Shown here: in pieces, positions 11,601 through 23,996 of the stretch
Position numbering within the stretch: position 1 is the stretch's first letter
How the letters are laid out: the number at the start of each line of letters is the position of its first letter
Assembly: GCA_002914805.1 (NCBI GenBank)
Contig: JXTB01000263.1
Coordinates: forward strand, 253,511 to 317,510
Direction of reading: 5' to 3'
DNA from: Parasponia andersonii
Taxonomy: Eukaryota > Streptophyta > Magnoliopsida > Rosales > Cannabaceae
Length of the DNA stretch: 64,000 bases
Position numbers and translations under genes: made by a program
Notes under the pieces: model-generated
Told to the model about the DNA's origin: nothing
Databases searched by the model: none
Seen by the model: only the letters and a program-made list of their open reading frames with translations

Positions 11601-13000
11601 CTCCACCTCTTCCTTTAGTGCGACGTAACGTTCTGGATTCATGGCCCTTCTTTTTTGTCGCACAGGTTTTTTGGACGGATCTATATTGAGGCGGTGGGAT
11701 ATAATCCTTGAATCAATCCCTACCATATCCGAATGCTGCCATGCAAAGACATCCAGATTTGCCTTCAGAAAAGCGATCAATGAAGCTCGCACAGGTCTAC
11801 GAACCTCCGTTCCAATCTTCAAAGTCCTGGAAGACAGATCGAATGATATTTCTTCCAGGTCTTCCACGGGTCCAGTTCTGACTTCGTCGATTTCTCGAGG
11901 ATCGAAGTCTTCACTGGTCGTTTCGATTGACGCTTTGCTCGCTGCTTCAGCTGATGTTCTATCTGCGGCCACGACTGACGCTTCATCCGCTACAACGATT
12001 GACGCTTCATCTGCGGCCACGATTGACGCTTGATCCACTACCACGACTGACGCTTCATCTGCAGCCACGATTGACGCTTGATCCGCTACCACGACTGATG
12101 CTTCATCTGCAGCCACGATTGATGCTTCATCTGCTAGCTCTGGCAGGTGAACCATCATTGTGCGGGACGTCGCATCTTTTGCTACGAGTTTCAGCGAGTT
12201 GTTATAGCAAGTCCTCGCATCATACTGGTTTCCTCGAACCTCGCCTACACCATGTTGGGTCGGGAACTTCATCGTTAGATGATAGATCGAGGTGACAGCT
12301 CGAAGTTCCCTTAATGTTGGTCTTCCCAGGACAGCATTAAAGGCAGATGGGCAATCTACTACCAAAAACTGGGTCATTATTGTTGAAACCCTCGGGAAGG
12401 TTCCTACGCTGACCATCAGTTCGATCATGCCCATAGGCATCAAGCTGTCTCCAGTAAAACCGTAGAGTGGAGTGGCGGCAGGCTTCAGGTCGCGCTCATT
12501 TAATCCCATCTTCTTGAAGGCGTCGAAGTACAGGATGTCCACAGCACTTCTGTTGTCGACCAACACTCGCCACAACTGTGTGCTTCCATAGTTGATTTTT
12601 ACGACCAGCGCGTCGTTATGCGGGTAATGGACTTCCCTTGCATCTTGCTCTGTGAAGGTAATATCCATTTCCGGCACTCGCTGAAGCTTGCGTGGTCGCT
12701 GGTCAAGGTGCATAACGTTGGTCAACGGCTGCTGTCGAGCTTCTCGTGCGTATCTATCCTGTGCCCGCTTGGAATCTCCTCCAACATGCGGCCCTCCAAA
12801 AATAGTTCGCACCTCACGGTGGATTTCTGGAGGTCGCTGTTGGTCTTCTCCTCGCCTTCCCTCGCTCTGTTTGGTATATTGCCGCAACCGTCCCTCTCTA
12901 ATTAGCCTCTCGATTTCATCCTTCAGGGCGAAGCAATCATTAGTATTATGTCCAATATCATTATGATACCGACAGAACTTGTTGGGGTCGCGCTTTGCCC
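8658..13000 (-). CDS. pol region of the Tat element: PR, RT, RNase H, second RNase H, integrase
   Basis: Minus-strand order: a CRYHNDIGHNTNDC zinc knuckle at the gag/pol border near 12.95 kb; an aspartic-protease-like region near 12.5 kb; reverse transcriptase about 11.1-11.65 kb with the YVDD catalytic box; RNase H about 10.4-10.8 kb; a second RNase H about 9.98-10.36 kb beginning KLYVDGSSNENGAG; an integrase HHCC zinc-binding region about 9.55-9.71 kb; an integrase core about 9.17-9.5 kb; and a C-terminal region to about 8.66 kb. The second RNase H is the archaeal-like type acquired by the Tat lineage. The region has a few breaks and is treated as a fossil. Confidence 0.9.
11925..12140 (-). 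repeat. In-frame 30-bp tandem repeat in the PR-RT linker
   Basis: About seven copies of a 30-bp unit encode variants of the decapeptide DEASIVAADE on the minus strand. It sits between protease and reverse transcriptase, where length is probably tolerated. Confidence 0.85.
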
Positions 13001-13142
13001 TGTCTCGCTTCATCGGTCCCGGTTGACGGTATCGCTCCTGTTGGTTTGTGACCGCATAGATATAATCTATGGGAGCGTTTAACTCGGTGTGGTTGGTGAA
13101 CCTCATGGGGGCTTTTGAAGTCTCCTGCCTTTTAGGCCTAGG

Positions 13143-14620
13143 CTAGTTCTCATTGGCCTGTTCATTATTCCTCTTACTCTTCTTATTGCTGCCGTTGTCG
13201 GTGACGACCGCAACCTTTGCCGCATCTGTCTTTCCTCCTTTTTTGGTCTTTTGAAGATTTTCACGGGAAGACTCTAACCTTAGATGTCGACCAACTCTTC
13301 GGTAGAAGTCTTCGAGAGTTCTACATTCTCTCTCAAGCAATTCCTCCCAGAGCTTTGTTTATGGTCGCACCCCAGCCATCATAAGAGTAAGAACTCCTCC
13401 TTCAGGAGGGTTGTTGACCTTTGCTAGCTCTGTAGTGAATCGATTGAGATAAGACCGTAGAGTCTCCTCTGGACCTTGTCGGATTGCAGACAAACTGACA
13501 AGCGGAATAGTGAAGTTCTTCGCGGCCTGAAATTGCCTTAAGAACGCTGTCTGCAGTTGTTGCCAGGATGAAATCGAACCGGGTTTGAGTCCTCGGAACC
13601 ACTTCTTTGCCGCTCCTGAGAGTGTTACAGCGAAACATCTGCAGCGTGCATGATCACTAACCCGATGAAGCTCCATCAGGTCGCTGAAGTGATCCATGTG
13701 GTCCTGTGGATCAGTCTTTCCATCAAAAGTATTGATGGTGGGAAGTCTGAATCCGGTGGGAAGGGCTGCAGCTCGAACCTCCTCGCTGAATGGCGACTGG
13801 CGATACCCATCAGGGAGCTCGTCGTCCCAGCCAGCAAGTGCATCTAATGCGATCCGTAAATTGTGAACGTCGACGTTCAGAGGGAAAGCATCATTCCTTG
13901 CTGGTGGTATGAGCGACCTTTGTTCGTTATCTTGTTTCGCAGCGGGCTGGTCTGGTAGGGTCTCTTGCGTCCTATGAGAGGAATCCAGTGGCATAGTGCG
14001 ACGAGACCGGCTGTGGTCACTATGATGCGATACAGATCGATCATGGCCACGTTGTCGCTCCAAGTACTGCAGCAGGATCTTGTCTCGACTCCCTGCTGAT
14101 TCTTTCGAAGACACTTCTCGAAGATCGTCCTTGTTCGCTGCTCAAGCGATCCTGGTTATTGTTGGATTTATGAGAAGGTTGTGTACGACCACGGTTCGTG
14201 CTCGAACTCTCCGTACGAGACTCCAGAGGCAAGTCTACGACCTTGCCTTTCCCTTTGGAGGTGCGTTCTTCATGACGCTCCTGCTGAGTTTTTGGCTGGT
14301 CCCATCTTCTCGTCTCGAGAATCTGTATTCCCTTCGCAGGTAATTGAGCAGGACATTCTTTGGGACGTTCATGTTGTGGTGGAGTCACCATCTGCCCTTC
14401 AGCAAGTCGTCGCAGAGTGTCGTTGATCTGGTTAGTGACTTGCTGAAGGTTCACGAGCGTTTCCTCCATACGGTCCTGTCTTCAGGATAGGTTCTCTGTT
14501 GCCGTCATAGTAGGCTGTTCCGGAGCGGGGTCTGCCTGTGTAGCAGCAGTACTTTGAGGTTGATTTTGGCTAGTCCCGGCGGCTCTGGTAGTGTTTCTGG
14601 TATTTACCATTATCGAAAAG
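13143..14620 (-). CDS. gag region of the Tat element
   Basis: The minus strand starts with an MVNTRNTTRAAGTS-type N-terminus near 14.61 kb. It continues through a charged Gln/Arg-rich stretch and the conserved gag core around 13.4-13.9 kb (FDGKTDPQDHM, then FAVTLSGAAKKWFRGL). Gag forms the particle that packages element RNA. The region carries some interruptions. Confidence 0.85.
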
Positions 14621-14654
14621 GTGGAATTTGACAAATATTTCTGCCGGAATAGCC

Positions 14655-14671
14655 CTCCTTCTAGCACCAAT
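14655..14671 (-). other. Primer-binding site of the Tat element
   Basis: Minus strand ATTGGTGCTAGAAGGAG starts at the LTR edge, the usual place for the tRNA primer site. I cannot assign the tRNA with certainty. Confidence 0.55.
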
Positions 14672-15117
14672 TGTTGATGGAGGTTTTATTAACAATAAAT
14701 TTATAAACAATCAGGAGATGTGGCTTGTGTGTATTGAAGTAGTAATCAAAGCAAATAAGGAGAGAGNNNNNNNNNNNNNNNNNNNNNNNNNNNNNNNNNN
14801 NNNNNNNNNNNNNNNNNNNNNNNNNNNNNNNNNNNNNNNNNNNNNNNNNNNNNNNNNNNNNNNNNNNNNNNNNNNNNNNNNNNNNNNNNNNNNNNNNNNN
14901 NNNNNNNNNNNNNNNNNNNCATTTACTTGTTTCCCTCTTCTTGTAGGTTTCCTTTATAGTATTTGCGTGTTTCCCTCTTCTTATAGGTTTCCTGTTTGTT
15001 AAGGCAAACTGCACAGAGAAGGTCGCACAAAAACCTGCGGAAGAGGTCGCATATATCCTTCACGGAGGAGGTCGCATATAATTCTTATGCGACCTTAGGA
15101 TTTTAAACCGCACAACA
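14672..15117 (-). repeat. LTR of the Tat element (right copy; 5' LTR in element orientation), with an assembly gap
   Basis: Both ends match the left LTR almost exactly. 153 N (14767-14919) replace the middle. In the left copy the matching interval is about 408 bp, so the gap length is an underestimate. Confidence 0.9.
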
Positions 15118-15122
15118 CCCAG

Positions 15123-15769
15123 AACTATTAAAGCCGTAGTAACTAGAGCGTAACTGAGATGGATTTATTCCACTGAGAGCGAGCTGGTTCATACATGGGT
15201 GCAGAAAGTATGGTGATGAGATCCGTGACGATCACCGGTTCACTGGGAGAGATTAAGGTGTTGCTGGAAAAGGGAAGAAAGTAGCGGATGAGAGAATAAT
15301 GTACATAGACCTCTGAGTTGCTTTTGCAGAGGACGAAGCCACGAGTAAAAGCAAGAGGGGAAAAAATGGAGAAGGTAAATGAAATCGTGTTACCAAATAA
15401 GATTTCTCTCATTAGAGACGCGTGAAAACGACAACATTCTGTACACGACAATAATTTGACAAAGGACGATGTGGAGATTATTCTTAAAACTATAAGGGCA
15501 TCTCCAGTCGAGCGGCCAGATGCCGCAGCCCGCAGGAGCCCAAAATAGCGCACTGATGGCCTTCCAATCGTGTGCCATTTTTTGCCCAAAATGGAGGGCC
15601 GCTACTGCGGTGTTGTGCCATTAATGGCATACACCGTAGATATAGCGCAATGCACTTTTTTTTTTTCCTATTCTTTTCTGTTTCTTGTCAAATTTTCAAA
15701 AATACCCTCTTTTAAAAGTTAATTTCTACATGTATCCTAAGGTTAAAAAGGAGATTTGGATAAAAAAGG
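15123..15769. other. Flank of the Tat insertion; fragment with a GGGCATCTCCAG end
   Basis: A 148-codon minus-strand open frame (15143-15589) shows no domain I recognise. From about 15496 the sequence begins GGGCATCTCCAGTCGAGCGG, which looks like a DNA-transposon terminus (PIF/Harbinger-like), but I found no matching opposite end. Confidence 0.35.
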
Positions 15770-16250
15770 GTTTTTAGCTCCTATGGTCCCTGAATTTTTT
15801 AAAATATGACAATTTAGTCCTTGAACTAAAAAATGTGACAAATTAGTCATTGAATTTATAATAGTGCAACAATTTGGTCTAAAATGTAAATGGATGTTTA
15901 TTTTGTAACGGAGCCTTTGGTCCCTGTGGTCCTTGAACTTTCTAAAAGGTAATAAATTGTATCATTATTATAAATTCAAAGTCGAATTGGTCACTTTTTT
16001 TTAGTTCAAGGACGAAATTGTCACCTTTTAAAAAGTTCTAGGATTAAAGGTGCTAAAAACCCTCTACAAAAGAAAAAAGAATCCGAAACCTCCGTTACAA
16101 AACAAACAAAGCAAACGTCTACTTCCAATTTGGACCAAATTGTACCATTATTATAATTTTAAGGATGAATTGGTCACTTTTTTTAATTCAAGGACGAATT
16201 TGTCACATTTTAAAAAGTTCAGGGACCACATGCACTAAAGTCCTAAAGAA
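15770..16250. mobile_element. Foldback / MULE-like inverted-repeat element, about 480 bp
   Basis: About 120 bp at 15771-15890 is repeated in inverted orientation at about 16125-16247. The arms carry GGTCCCTGAA and AGTCCTTGAA motifs. A second inverted pair lies inside (about 15906-15965 and 15985-16045). Such arms are common in non-autonomous MULE or foldback elements of plants. No transposase is present and I could not fix a target duplication. Confidence 0.65.
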
Positions 16251-16970
16251 ATAGAGTATTATTTTTGGTGTAATATTTGGATTAATAGATTGAAGATAAA
16301 AAAAAAATATAGAATAATATTATTCTAATTTAGAGTTTTGATTACTCTGAAATAGAATTTTGGGATAGGTGGTGACCCAATAACTAAAGAATATATCTGT
16401 GTAACAACGAAATACGACAATTATAATTTTTGAAGATACAGTAATTTGAAAAACAAAGACATCAATTACAATTTATAAACGGGTAATTCCTAGTAACTGA
16501 GTAAAGGGTGGAGAGCTTATTTCTTGTGCTAGATTACTAGTTATTGATTGTCTATTTTGTCGTGACGCCAGTTCCAAATATTGAAGTGGCGTAATACTAA
16601 CATTATTTTAACCAATGATTTTTTTTTAAAATTTCTTAAATGCATACAGTGTAAAATAAAGCCTTGTGCGTGTTAGTACTTGTAATAATTTAATCATAAC
16701 TTGATAGAATGTTGTACATGTGATTTATGTGGGTGATGATCAGTAAGAATTGACCATTAATCTTTCAGTTCTTACGGTCACGATTCATGAAGAAGAAGTT
16801 GATTATATTTTGTTTTTTTTTTTTTTTTTGTTTTCACACAATTACATATATGCTTTTTTCACCTATTTTTTTTTTCCACATTGAATCATGATTCAGTAAT
16901 ATATATATAGATATATATGGACCATAATCCGGTAGGTATTTCTTTTTTATACCTCTATTTATAGATTTTT
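16251..16970. other. AT-rich intergenic DNA
   Basis: No coding signal, RNA gene or clear repeat boundary seen. Confidence 0.5.
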
Positions 16971-17206
16971 TTTTTTAATCATTGGATCATTATGTAACAA
17001 CTATCGTGATTTGAGTAGTTAAAAAAAATAACAACAATATATATATATATATATACACATTATTTAATACTCTTTCTCTTTCTATCTATTTTTTAATTAT
17101 TGGATCATTATCTAACAACTATCGTGGTTTGAGTAGTTAAAAAAAATAACAACAATATATATATATATATATACACATTATTTAATACTCTTTCTTTTTC
17201 TATCTT
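16971..17206. repeat. 118-bp tandem duplication
   Basis: Two head-to-tail copies with only a few differences. Each starts with a T-run and ATTGGATCATTAT and contains an (AT)n tract. Confidence 0.85.
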
Positions 17207-19069
17207 TTATCACAAAAAGATATATATGACGAATTTAGGCAAAATAATACCTACAGATAAGGGGAAAAAAATATACCCACTAAATTAGTGTCCTATATGT
17301 ATATATGGATTCTCTAATTGCGATTACTTAGATTTCGGTAGTACTAATGGTATAATTTGGGCGGCCAATGACCTCAAATATTTAACCATGAGTTTAACTA
17401 TGGTGTGTCTTAACTTGCATTGTCACTAGAAATTAGGGACATTATGATAAAGTAGACCTTTGTAATAAAAAAAATTAAAATTAATGGAGGAATTTTGTGC
17501 ACTAAGTTACTTGCGAAATTGACCCAGAATAAGGAGATTGACTCATATAGATCACTGTTATTGTGCACTTCAATAGAGCTTTCTACTTCGGTTGGCTCGT
17601 TATGACCCTCTACTTAATCTCTATGGTTGGTGTCTCTCTCATCAGATCCAAATGTCATTCGAGGACAAATACTATAATGCAAACTATCTAGATTTAAATC
17701 TAAAATAATACAGATCTAGATGATAACCAAACTAAAAGGGTCAAAAACATAAGAATCTACCCAGAATCACCATATATCTAGATATAAGTGTATTGAAATG
17801 ACCAAAATAAGAAAGAAACTCAAAATAACTACAGATTAAGACCTGAGTGGACTAAAACCAATACAGATCAATACAAATCTAGATTTGGGTTGAATTATAC
17901 CTTCCCAAATGGAATGCTTATTCAAAGATATAATGAAAAAAAAAAAAACAGAAAAGTGAAACTCCCCACCAGAGATAAAGATCTAAAATATCTCCCTCTT
18001 TTGTAGGTTAGAAGGGTGGGTTAGAAGAAGAAAAAAAGACTATGACTAGTTAGAAGAAGAAGAAAAGAAAAGGCTAGAGAGGAGAGAATAACTTGAAATA
18101 AACTCATTGATAATTGTATTAGCTTAGAGAATTAGAATAAATGCATTTTTAGTTTGTCTCATTTAAATTATAAGAGTATCTTTTTTTTTTTTAAAAAGTA
18201 GAATTTAACTAATGACCATTACTCATTATAAAAATAAAGAAAAATAACTCATACATCCGTTATTATTAAAATTTGCATCCATGACCCCAAACTCATACAC
18301 ATAATCCTAATCAAGGTTTGCTTCTTACTAGGACACTTAATTGCTAGCTCTCTGTGAACAGACCAGTCCTCCCGACCTACCGCTATTATTAGCAAGCACA
18401 ATCTCCTCATCGAGAATTCTCTATAGTTAAAAAACCACGTATAGGCATGGGAATATGCCAAAATCACGTAAAAAATTTGTGCCTCTATTTATGTTTTTGC
18501 TGTTCTGCAATGATTAATTTTCGTCTTTTAATATTCGATTATAAATGTCGATTTTACTTGCTACTTTGCTTAAAAAGATTATAGCTATATGTTTGAAAAA
18601 CAATTAGTTTTATGCATGTATACTCTTATAAGTTTCCTTTATTATTATTTTTTAATTCAACTTTGAGTTTTAAGAAAATGCATTTTCACCCATTGAGATT
18701 GTAAAATAAGCTTTTAATCTCATGCTGTAACATCTAATTTTGAAGAAAGGAAGAAGTTATAATTGTTGAAAATAATAACAAATATGCAATAGACAAATAT
18801 AATAAGAGTTTCTTCGGCTTTTATCTTTAAGAGTTAAAACAATTACAAATATACGATACAAAAAAAGAATTAAAGTTTTCATAGGGCTTGGAATTGGTAA
18901 TTTCAAAACCAATGGCAAAGTCAAAGACAGGGTGACAATGTCGCAAATAAAGCCATCACCGTTTTAAAAAGTTTATGTATTCAAAAGTATGAAAAGACTA
19001 ATAAATTTTATATTGGTGTAGTTGCAAGGCTGCCCTTCCTCCACATGATAGGTGCACGGTTTAACCCTT
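17207..19069. other. AT-rich intergenic DNA
   Basis: Nothing I can name. A purine-rich stretch at about 18020-18090 and poly(A)/poly(T) runs occur. The small open frame at 18249-18467 has no support. Confidence 0.5.
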
Positions 19070-20830
19070 AGTAAACTACCTTTTCTTTCTTTTTCTATAT
19101 TTTAGCTTTTCCTTTTTTTTTTATTTTTTTTTATTTTTTTTCCTTTTAATTCATTTTCATAATTTTATTTTTTTAGAATAAGATATAACATATATATATA
19201 TATATATATTTCCTTTTGTTGGATGTTTTGTGTGAATTTGTTTGTTGTTATTATTAGTATAAAAATAGAGAAACCATTAGAAAATGAGTACTTGGTAATT
19301 TTTAGTAATCACTTAGTTTTTTTTTTAATTAAAGAAACCATTAGAAACTGGTTACTAGTATGTTACTATTTTGACTACTAGTTATTAACAATAAGATGGT
19401 TACTGGTTTTAATTTTTTTTTTTCTAAAAAATAGTATTCACACACACACAGACCACTTAGTAATCAATCTAATAATTAGTTTTTAAATAGATGATATGTT
19501 ACAAGATTGGTGATTGCTCATTAAGAGATATAAAATTAATTATAATCATTCTATTTATAATTTATCAATCTCGTTAGTAATTTCTATACAAGACCAATTT
19601 GACTATTGATTACTATCAAATTAATTTCTTGTTACTAGTTACTTGTTTCTAGTCTCACATAGCTTACCAAATTGGTAGCTAATAATGAATCTGGTTACTA
19701 GTAAATTACTACTTTGACTACTAGTTATTAATAACATGATGGTTATTGGTTTCAATTTTTTCTTTTTTTAAAAAATATACACACACACACATACATATAC
19801 AAAGATAAATTTGGTTATCGGTTACTAGTTACCAATCTTGTGATTTGTCATTAATTATTGATTACTACTTATAAGACTGGTTAATATAATTAATTTAATT
19901 ACCAGTTATTAGTAACCAATCTAATTACTTTTTTAGCTTTTCTATATTTTGGCTTTTCCTTTTTTTTTTTCTTTCTTCATTTTTTCCTTTTAATTCATTT
20001 TCATAATTTTAATTTTTTAGAATAAGATATAACATATATATATATATATTTTCCTTTTGTTGGATTTTTTGTGTGAATTTGTTTGTTATTATTATGAGTA
20101 TAAAAATAGAGAAACCATTAGAAAATAAGTAGTTGGTAAATTTTAGTAATCACTTAGGCTTTTTTTTTTTTAATAAAGGAACCATTAGAATCTGGTTACT
20201 AGTAAGTTACTACTTTGACTACTAGTATTAATTACAAGATTAATTATTGGTTTCAATTTTTTTTAAAATAAAAAAAATACACACATACACATACAACGAT
20301 AAATTTAGTTACCGGTTACTGGTCATCAGTCTTGTGACCACTTAATAATCAATCTAGTAATTGGTTTTCAAATAGGTGATATGTTACAAGATTGGCGACT
20401 ACTCATTAAGAGTTATAAAATTAATTATAACCATTCTATTTATAATTTATCAATCTTGTTAGTGGTTTCTATATAAGACCAATCTGACTATTGGTTACTA
20501 TCAAATTAATTTCTTATTACTAGTTACTTGTTTCTAGTCTCACATAACTAACCTGTAGCCAATAACGAATCTGGTTACTAGTAAGTTACTTCTTTGACTA
20601 CTAGTTATTAATAATAAGATGGTTACTGGTTTTAATTTTTTTTTTCGAAAAAAAAGTACTCACACATACACACACACACACACATATACATATACCAAAA
20701 AAAAAAAATTTGGTTACCGGTTACTAGCTACTAGTCTTGTGACTTATCATTGGTTATTGATTACTACTTATAAGACTGATTACTTTAATCAATCCAGTTA
20801 CCAGTTATTACCAGTCTCACATATATCACT
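19070..20830. repeat. Two tandem units of about 0.87 kb rich in TTACTAGT
   Basis: Unit 1 (about 19070-19930) and unit 2 (about 19931-20830) follow the same order of blocks: a TTTTCTATATTTT start, an AACATATATATA block, AGAAACCATTAGAAAA, GGTTACTAGT-rich segments, CA-rich microsatellites, and CTAGTCTCACATA. By eye they are about 85-90% identical. Each unit is itself built from shorter related GGTTACTAGTTA-type pieces. No protein is encoded. Confidence 0.8.
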
Positions 20831-22519
20831 AAATTGGTTATTAGTTATAAGTAATCAATCTAGTTATTAGTTTCCAGACTGATTGGTAGTTATAAGATTG
20901 ATTATTGCTATTTTGTTTAATAGTAAGTGTTGTCTAAAATAAAATCAAATATGAGTGGAAGCATGGAGGATAAAAATTTTTCAGGATTATATTTTTTCAT
21001 AAAACCTTTTAGGATCTTTATTATTGTCTAAATACATACAAGAGATTGTGTATCTCAACTAAATATTTTTTTTCCTATGCACCAAGCTTGTAATTTTAGA
21101 GGTGAGTGGGCATCTCTATTTTGATCAATCTCTAAATGAGGATCTAAGAACTCCAATAGCCTTTAAAGGTGACTTCAAGAATTTCTCTCTCTCTCTCTCA
21201 CTTTTTTCTTAGTTTTCTATGCAGACGCCGAATTAATATTTCAGTCAAAACTGAACTATTACACAACAAGGAGGGGAGGAGCTTATAATAGACTCCTCCC
21301 TAAGAGGAATTTCGGCTAGCCCTAGGGGCCAAGGGCTGGCCAAAAATCACTGAAAATTTAGCAGTGTGGTGGGCACCAGTGGCGCACCAATCAGTTCGAT
21401 CTTTTTCTCTCTTTTTGTATAATTGTCTACAAAACTGTTTGAGCCAAATTTATCTCATGCATCTCAAGATGTTAGTGTAGGTTGAGGGTCTAATTGAACC
21501 TATTTAATTCAAGCTCGAATAGACAAGGCCCAGTAACAATTAATTTTTAATATAAGTGAGCTTGTGCTATTAGTTATAGAGTTATTCTACTAAAGGTCTA
21601 AACTACATTCTTGAATTAAATATATATTACAAAATACTTTATAATTAAAATTATGTCGATTAGATAATTAACATATGCATATATATATATCCCTACGTGA
21701 ATATTGATAATTGGAGCTAGGTAAAATTACTGTTTTGCTTCTCCAATTATATCTTTCAATTTTTTGATACAAGACTATATATAATGGATGACCAGACTTA
21801 CAGAAAGTCTTTAATTAATAAAATATCTAATTTTATTAATTTCTTAGCTAAGATTTAAATCATCCAATCTCCTCAAGGCAGTATTCACTTCTCTATATAT
21901 AATATAGTTGTGGATTCCATATCTATAAGCATATGTTCCCAATGCCCATAATAAGGTATTTCTAAAATGTAAGGGTCTAGATCGTCAATTTTTTGATCGG
22001 TACTTTTTAACAACTTAAATAATATAAATTATGCACATGAGTTCATCACCTATTTTAGGATGAAAAAAGACATGTATTAATTATCTAGTTTGTGAGAATA
22101 TGTTTTTGTCGAAGACTCTTATTATAAGAATATATTTCACATGGTCCATGTTAAATGTTTATACACCAAGAATTTTTGTACATGGTTATACCAATATGAA
22201 TTAAGACACACTATAAATGTACAAAGTCTTACAACACCATCTAAAAGAAGTATCCAATTTCTCTTATTAGTTATGAACAAACTTATTTGATTTAATTAGA
22301 GAAACTATGTCTTAACTTTAATAAACAACTTTATTAAAATATTTCTCTAATGAATAAATTATATAACCTTTTGACATTTACTATTGTGCCAATAATCAAA
22401 GCATTATCACAAATACTATGCATGAAATATCATTTTATTAAATATCCAAATATTCAATAAATATCCATAAATAATAAACACTTTTTGGGCATAATCCTAA
22501 TATTCTCTGACTTTGCACA
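20831..22519. other. Probable terminal region of the degraded copia element
   Basis: It lies just beyond the pol 3' end of the minus-strand copia relic, so 3' UTR and LTR sequence are expected here. A GC-richer patch at 21240-21420 resembles LTR leader sequence. I could not define LTR borders or a target duplication. Confidence 0.35.
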
Positions 22520-23965
22520 AAAAGTAATTTATTACATCTTTCGCATCCCTAAACCTATAAGGTGACCCTCAAAGCTATTGCCATGAAATACTTTAGTCAA
22601 TGGATTAGCTAAGTTATCTTCCGATGCGATCTTGTACACAATAACTGTTGAGATATTTGCCTTAAAAAGTAGATTTTTAATTTTATTCTTTTAGTGTAAA
22701 TAACTTTTTCTTATATGTAATTATGATATTTGCTAGATTAAACTATCTTAATTGAATAGTTTATGTATCTGAAAAAGATTATATGATTTTATTTGTCTAT
22801 AAAGAAATAAACATAAATAAGTATTAATTATGAAGAGATTTGTTTCTTTTTCTAAGTCTAAATTAACTAGTTTACAATCTGTAAGTAAAGATGGAATACT
22901 TTATTTACTAAAGATTGTAGTATTTGTCTATCTCAATAGAAATAATGTATCTCAAATTATTGAAGTGTCTGACTTCTGATAGAAACACTAGTACAACATA
23001 AATAAGTTATGTGTATTATACTAGACCAGATAATATAAAGAATTAAGAGTGTTGTAACTCAATTCTTAGTATTACCACAAACTAGCCCTTAGGATGTAGA
23101 TCTTAATCTTTGATGCTTGACTAGACTTACTTTTATGAGTTATAGCCTTTTGATTTGTTAAAAGACTAGCTTCTATGAAATTAGAGGTAAACTTTGGCAT
23201 ATTGGAGGTTATAATTTATAAAAAGACAGGAACACCAAATAGTTAAGGACATTATATATTAATACCACTTTAGGATCTTTTAAAATTTATGGAATAATTA
23301 AATCTAATATCTTAGTATTCACTTTGTGAATTAGTTGATAATTTTGTCTAAATAGCCATTAAGAACAAAATTATCAACAACATTATTTCTTAATAAAAGA
23401 TGATAACTTAAAGATAAATATATGTTGGGGAGGTATTACGGTAATTTCACTTATCTAACTACGATATTGTATAGGGATTTACATATGGGTATAGAATATA
23501 CTAGATGGATCAGCTAATCAAAACTAGTTAATTAAATCTCTATAAAAGACATGACATTTAATCTAAGAGTGCAATATTAGACTTTTAGTAGAGTGTTTCA
23601 TTTACTAATAGTATTTATATAAATACTATAATAAGAGTTATTATGTATTTATCATACTATTATAGTTTAGATTATTTGGATTTATTATGTCCCTTTTCTA
23701 GCTCAACAAAGCTTATTAATTGGTTGGTAGTATTTAAAAAATTAATTTCATAAAATTGTATAAAATAATGATTTTATACAAAAGTTGGTATTTTTATATA
23801 TAAGTTATATGAGTTGGATATGTTTATAAAAATACACCCATAGCCCAAATTGAAGAACAAGTCCAATTCTAATTGCACTAGGATTAATAGTTTTTGGGCC
23901 TATATATATAAGATATATGGGAAAAAAAAACTACATAGCAATTCTAAGAGGGTCATACGTGAAAC

Positions 23966-23996
<31 letters not shown>

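Larger units (their letters stand above)
4100..15117 (-). mobile_element. Ty3/gypsy LTR retrotransposon, Tat (Retand-like) lineage, about 11 kb
   Basis: The element is bounded by LTRs with TGTTG...CAACA ends and an exact 5-bp target duplication cccag (4095-4099 and 15118-15122). In minus orientation the order is LTR, primer-binding site, gag, protease, reverse transcriptase, RNase H, a second (archaeal-type) RNase H, integrase, an oppositely oriented extra ORF region, polypurine tract, LTR. The second RNase H, the position of the extra ORF and the gag start (VNTRN...) fit the Tat group. Comparable LTR stretches differ by only about 4-5 substitutions in roughly 300 bp by eye, so insertion is recent, well under 1-2 million years at usual plant rates. 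All parts are present, but the coding region has a few interruptions and does not look active. Confidence 0.93.

Noticed and set aside
8658-13000. Dual RNase H as a novelty
   Set aside because: It is a known hallmark of the Tat lineage.
15143-15589. 148-codon minus-strand open frame
   Set aside because: No recognisable domain and no splice or promoter context. Part of it runs into a transposon-like terminus.
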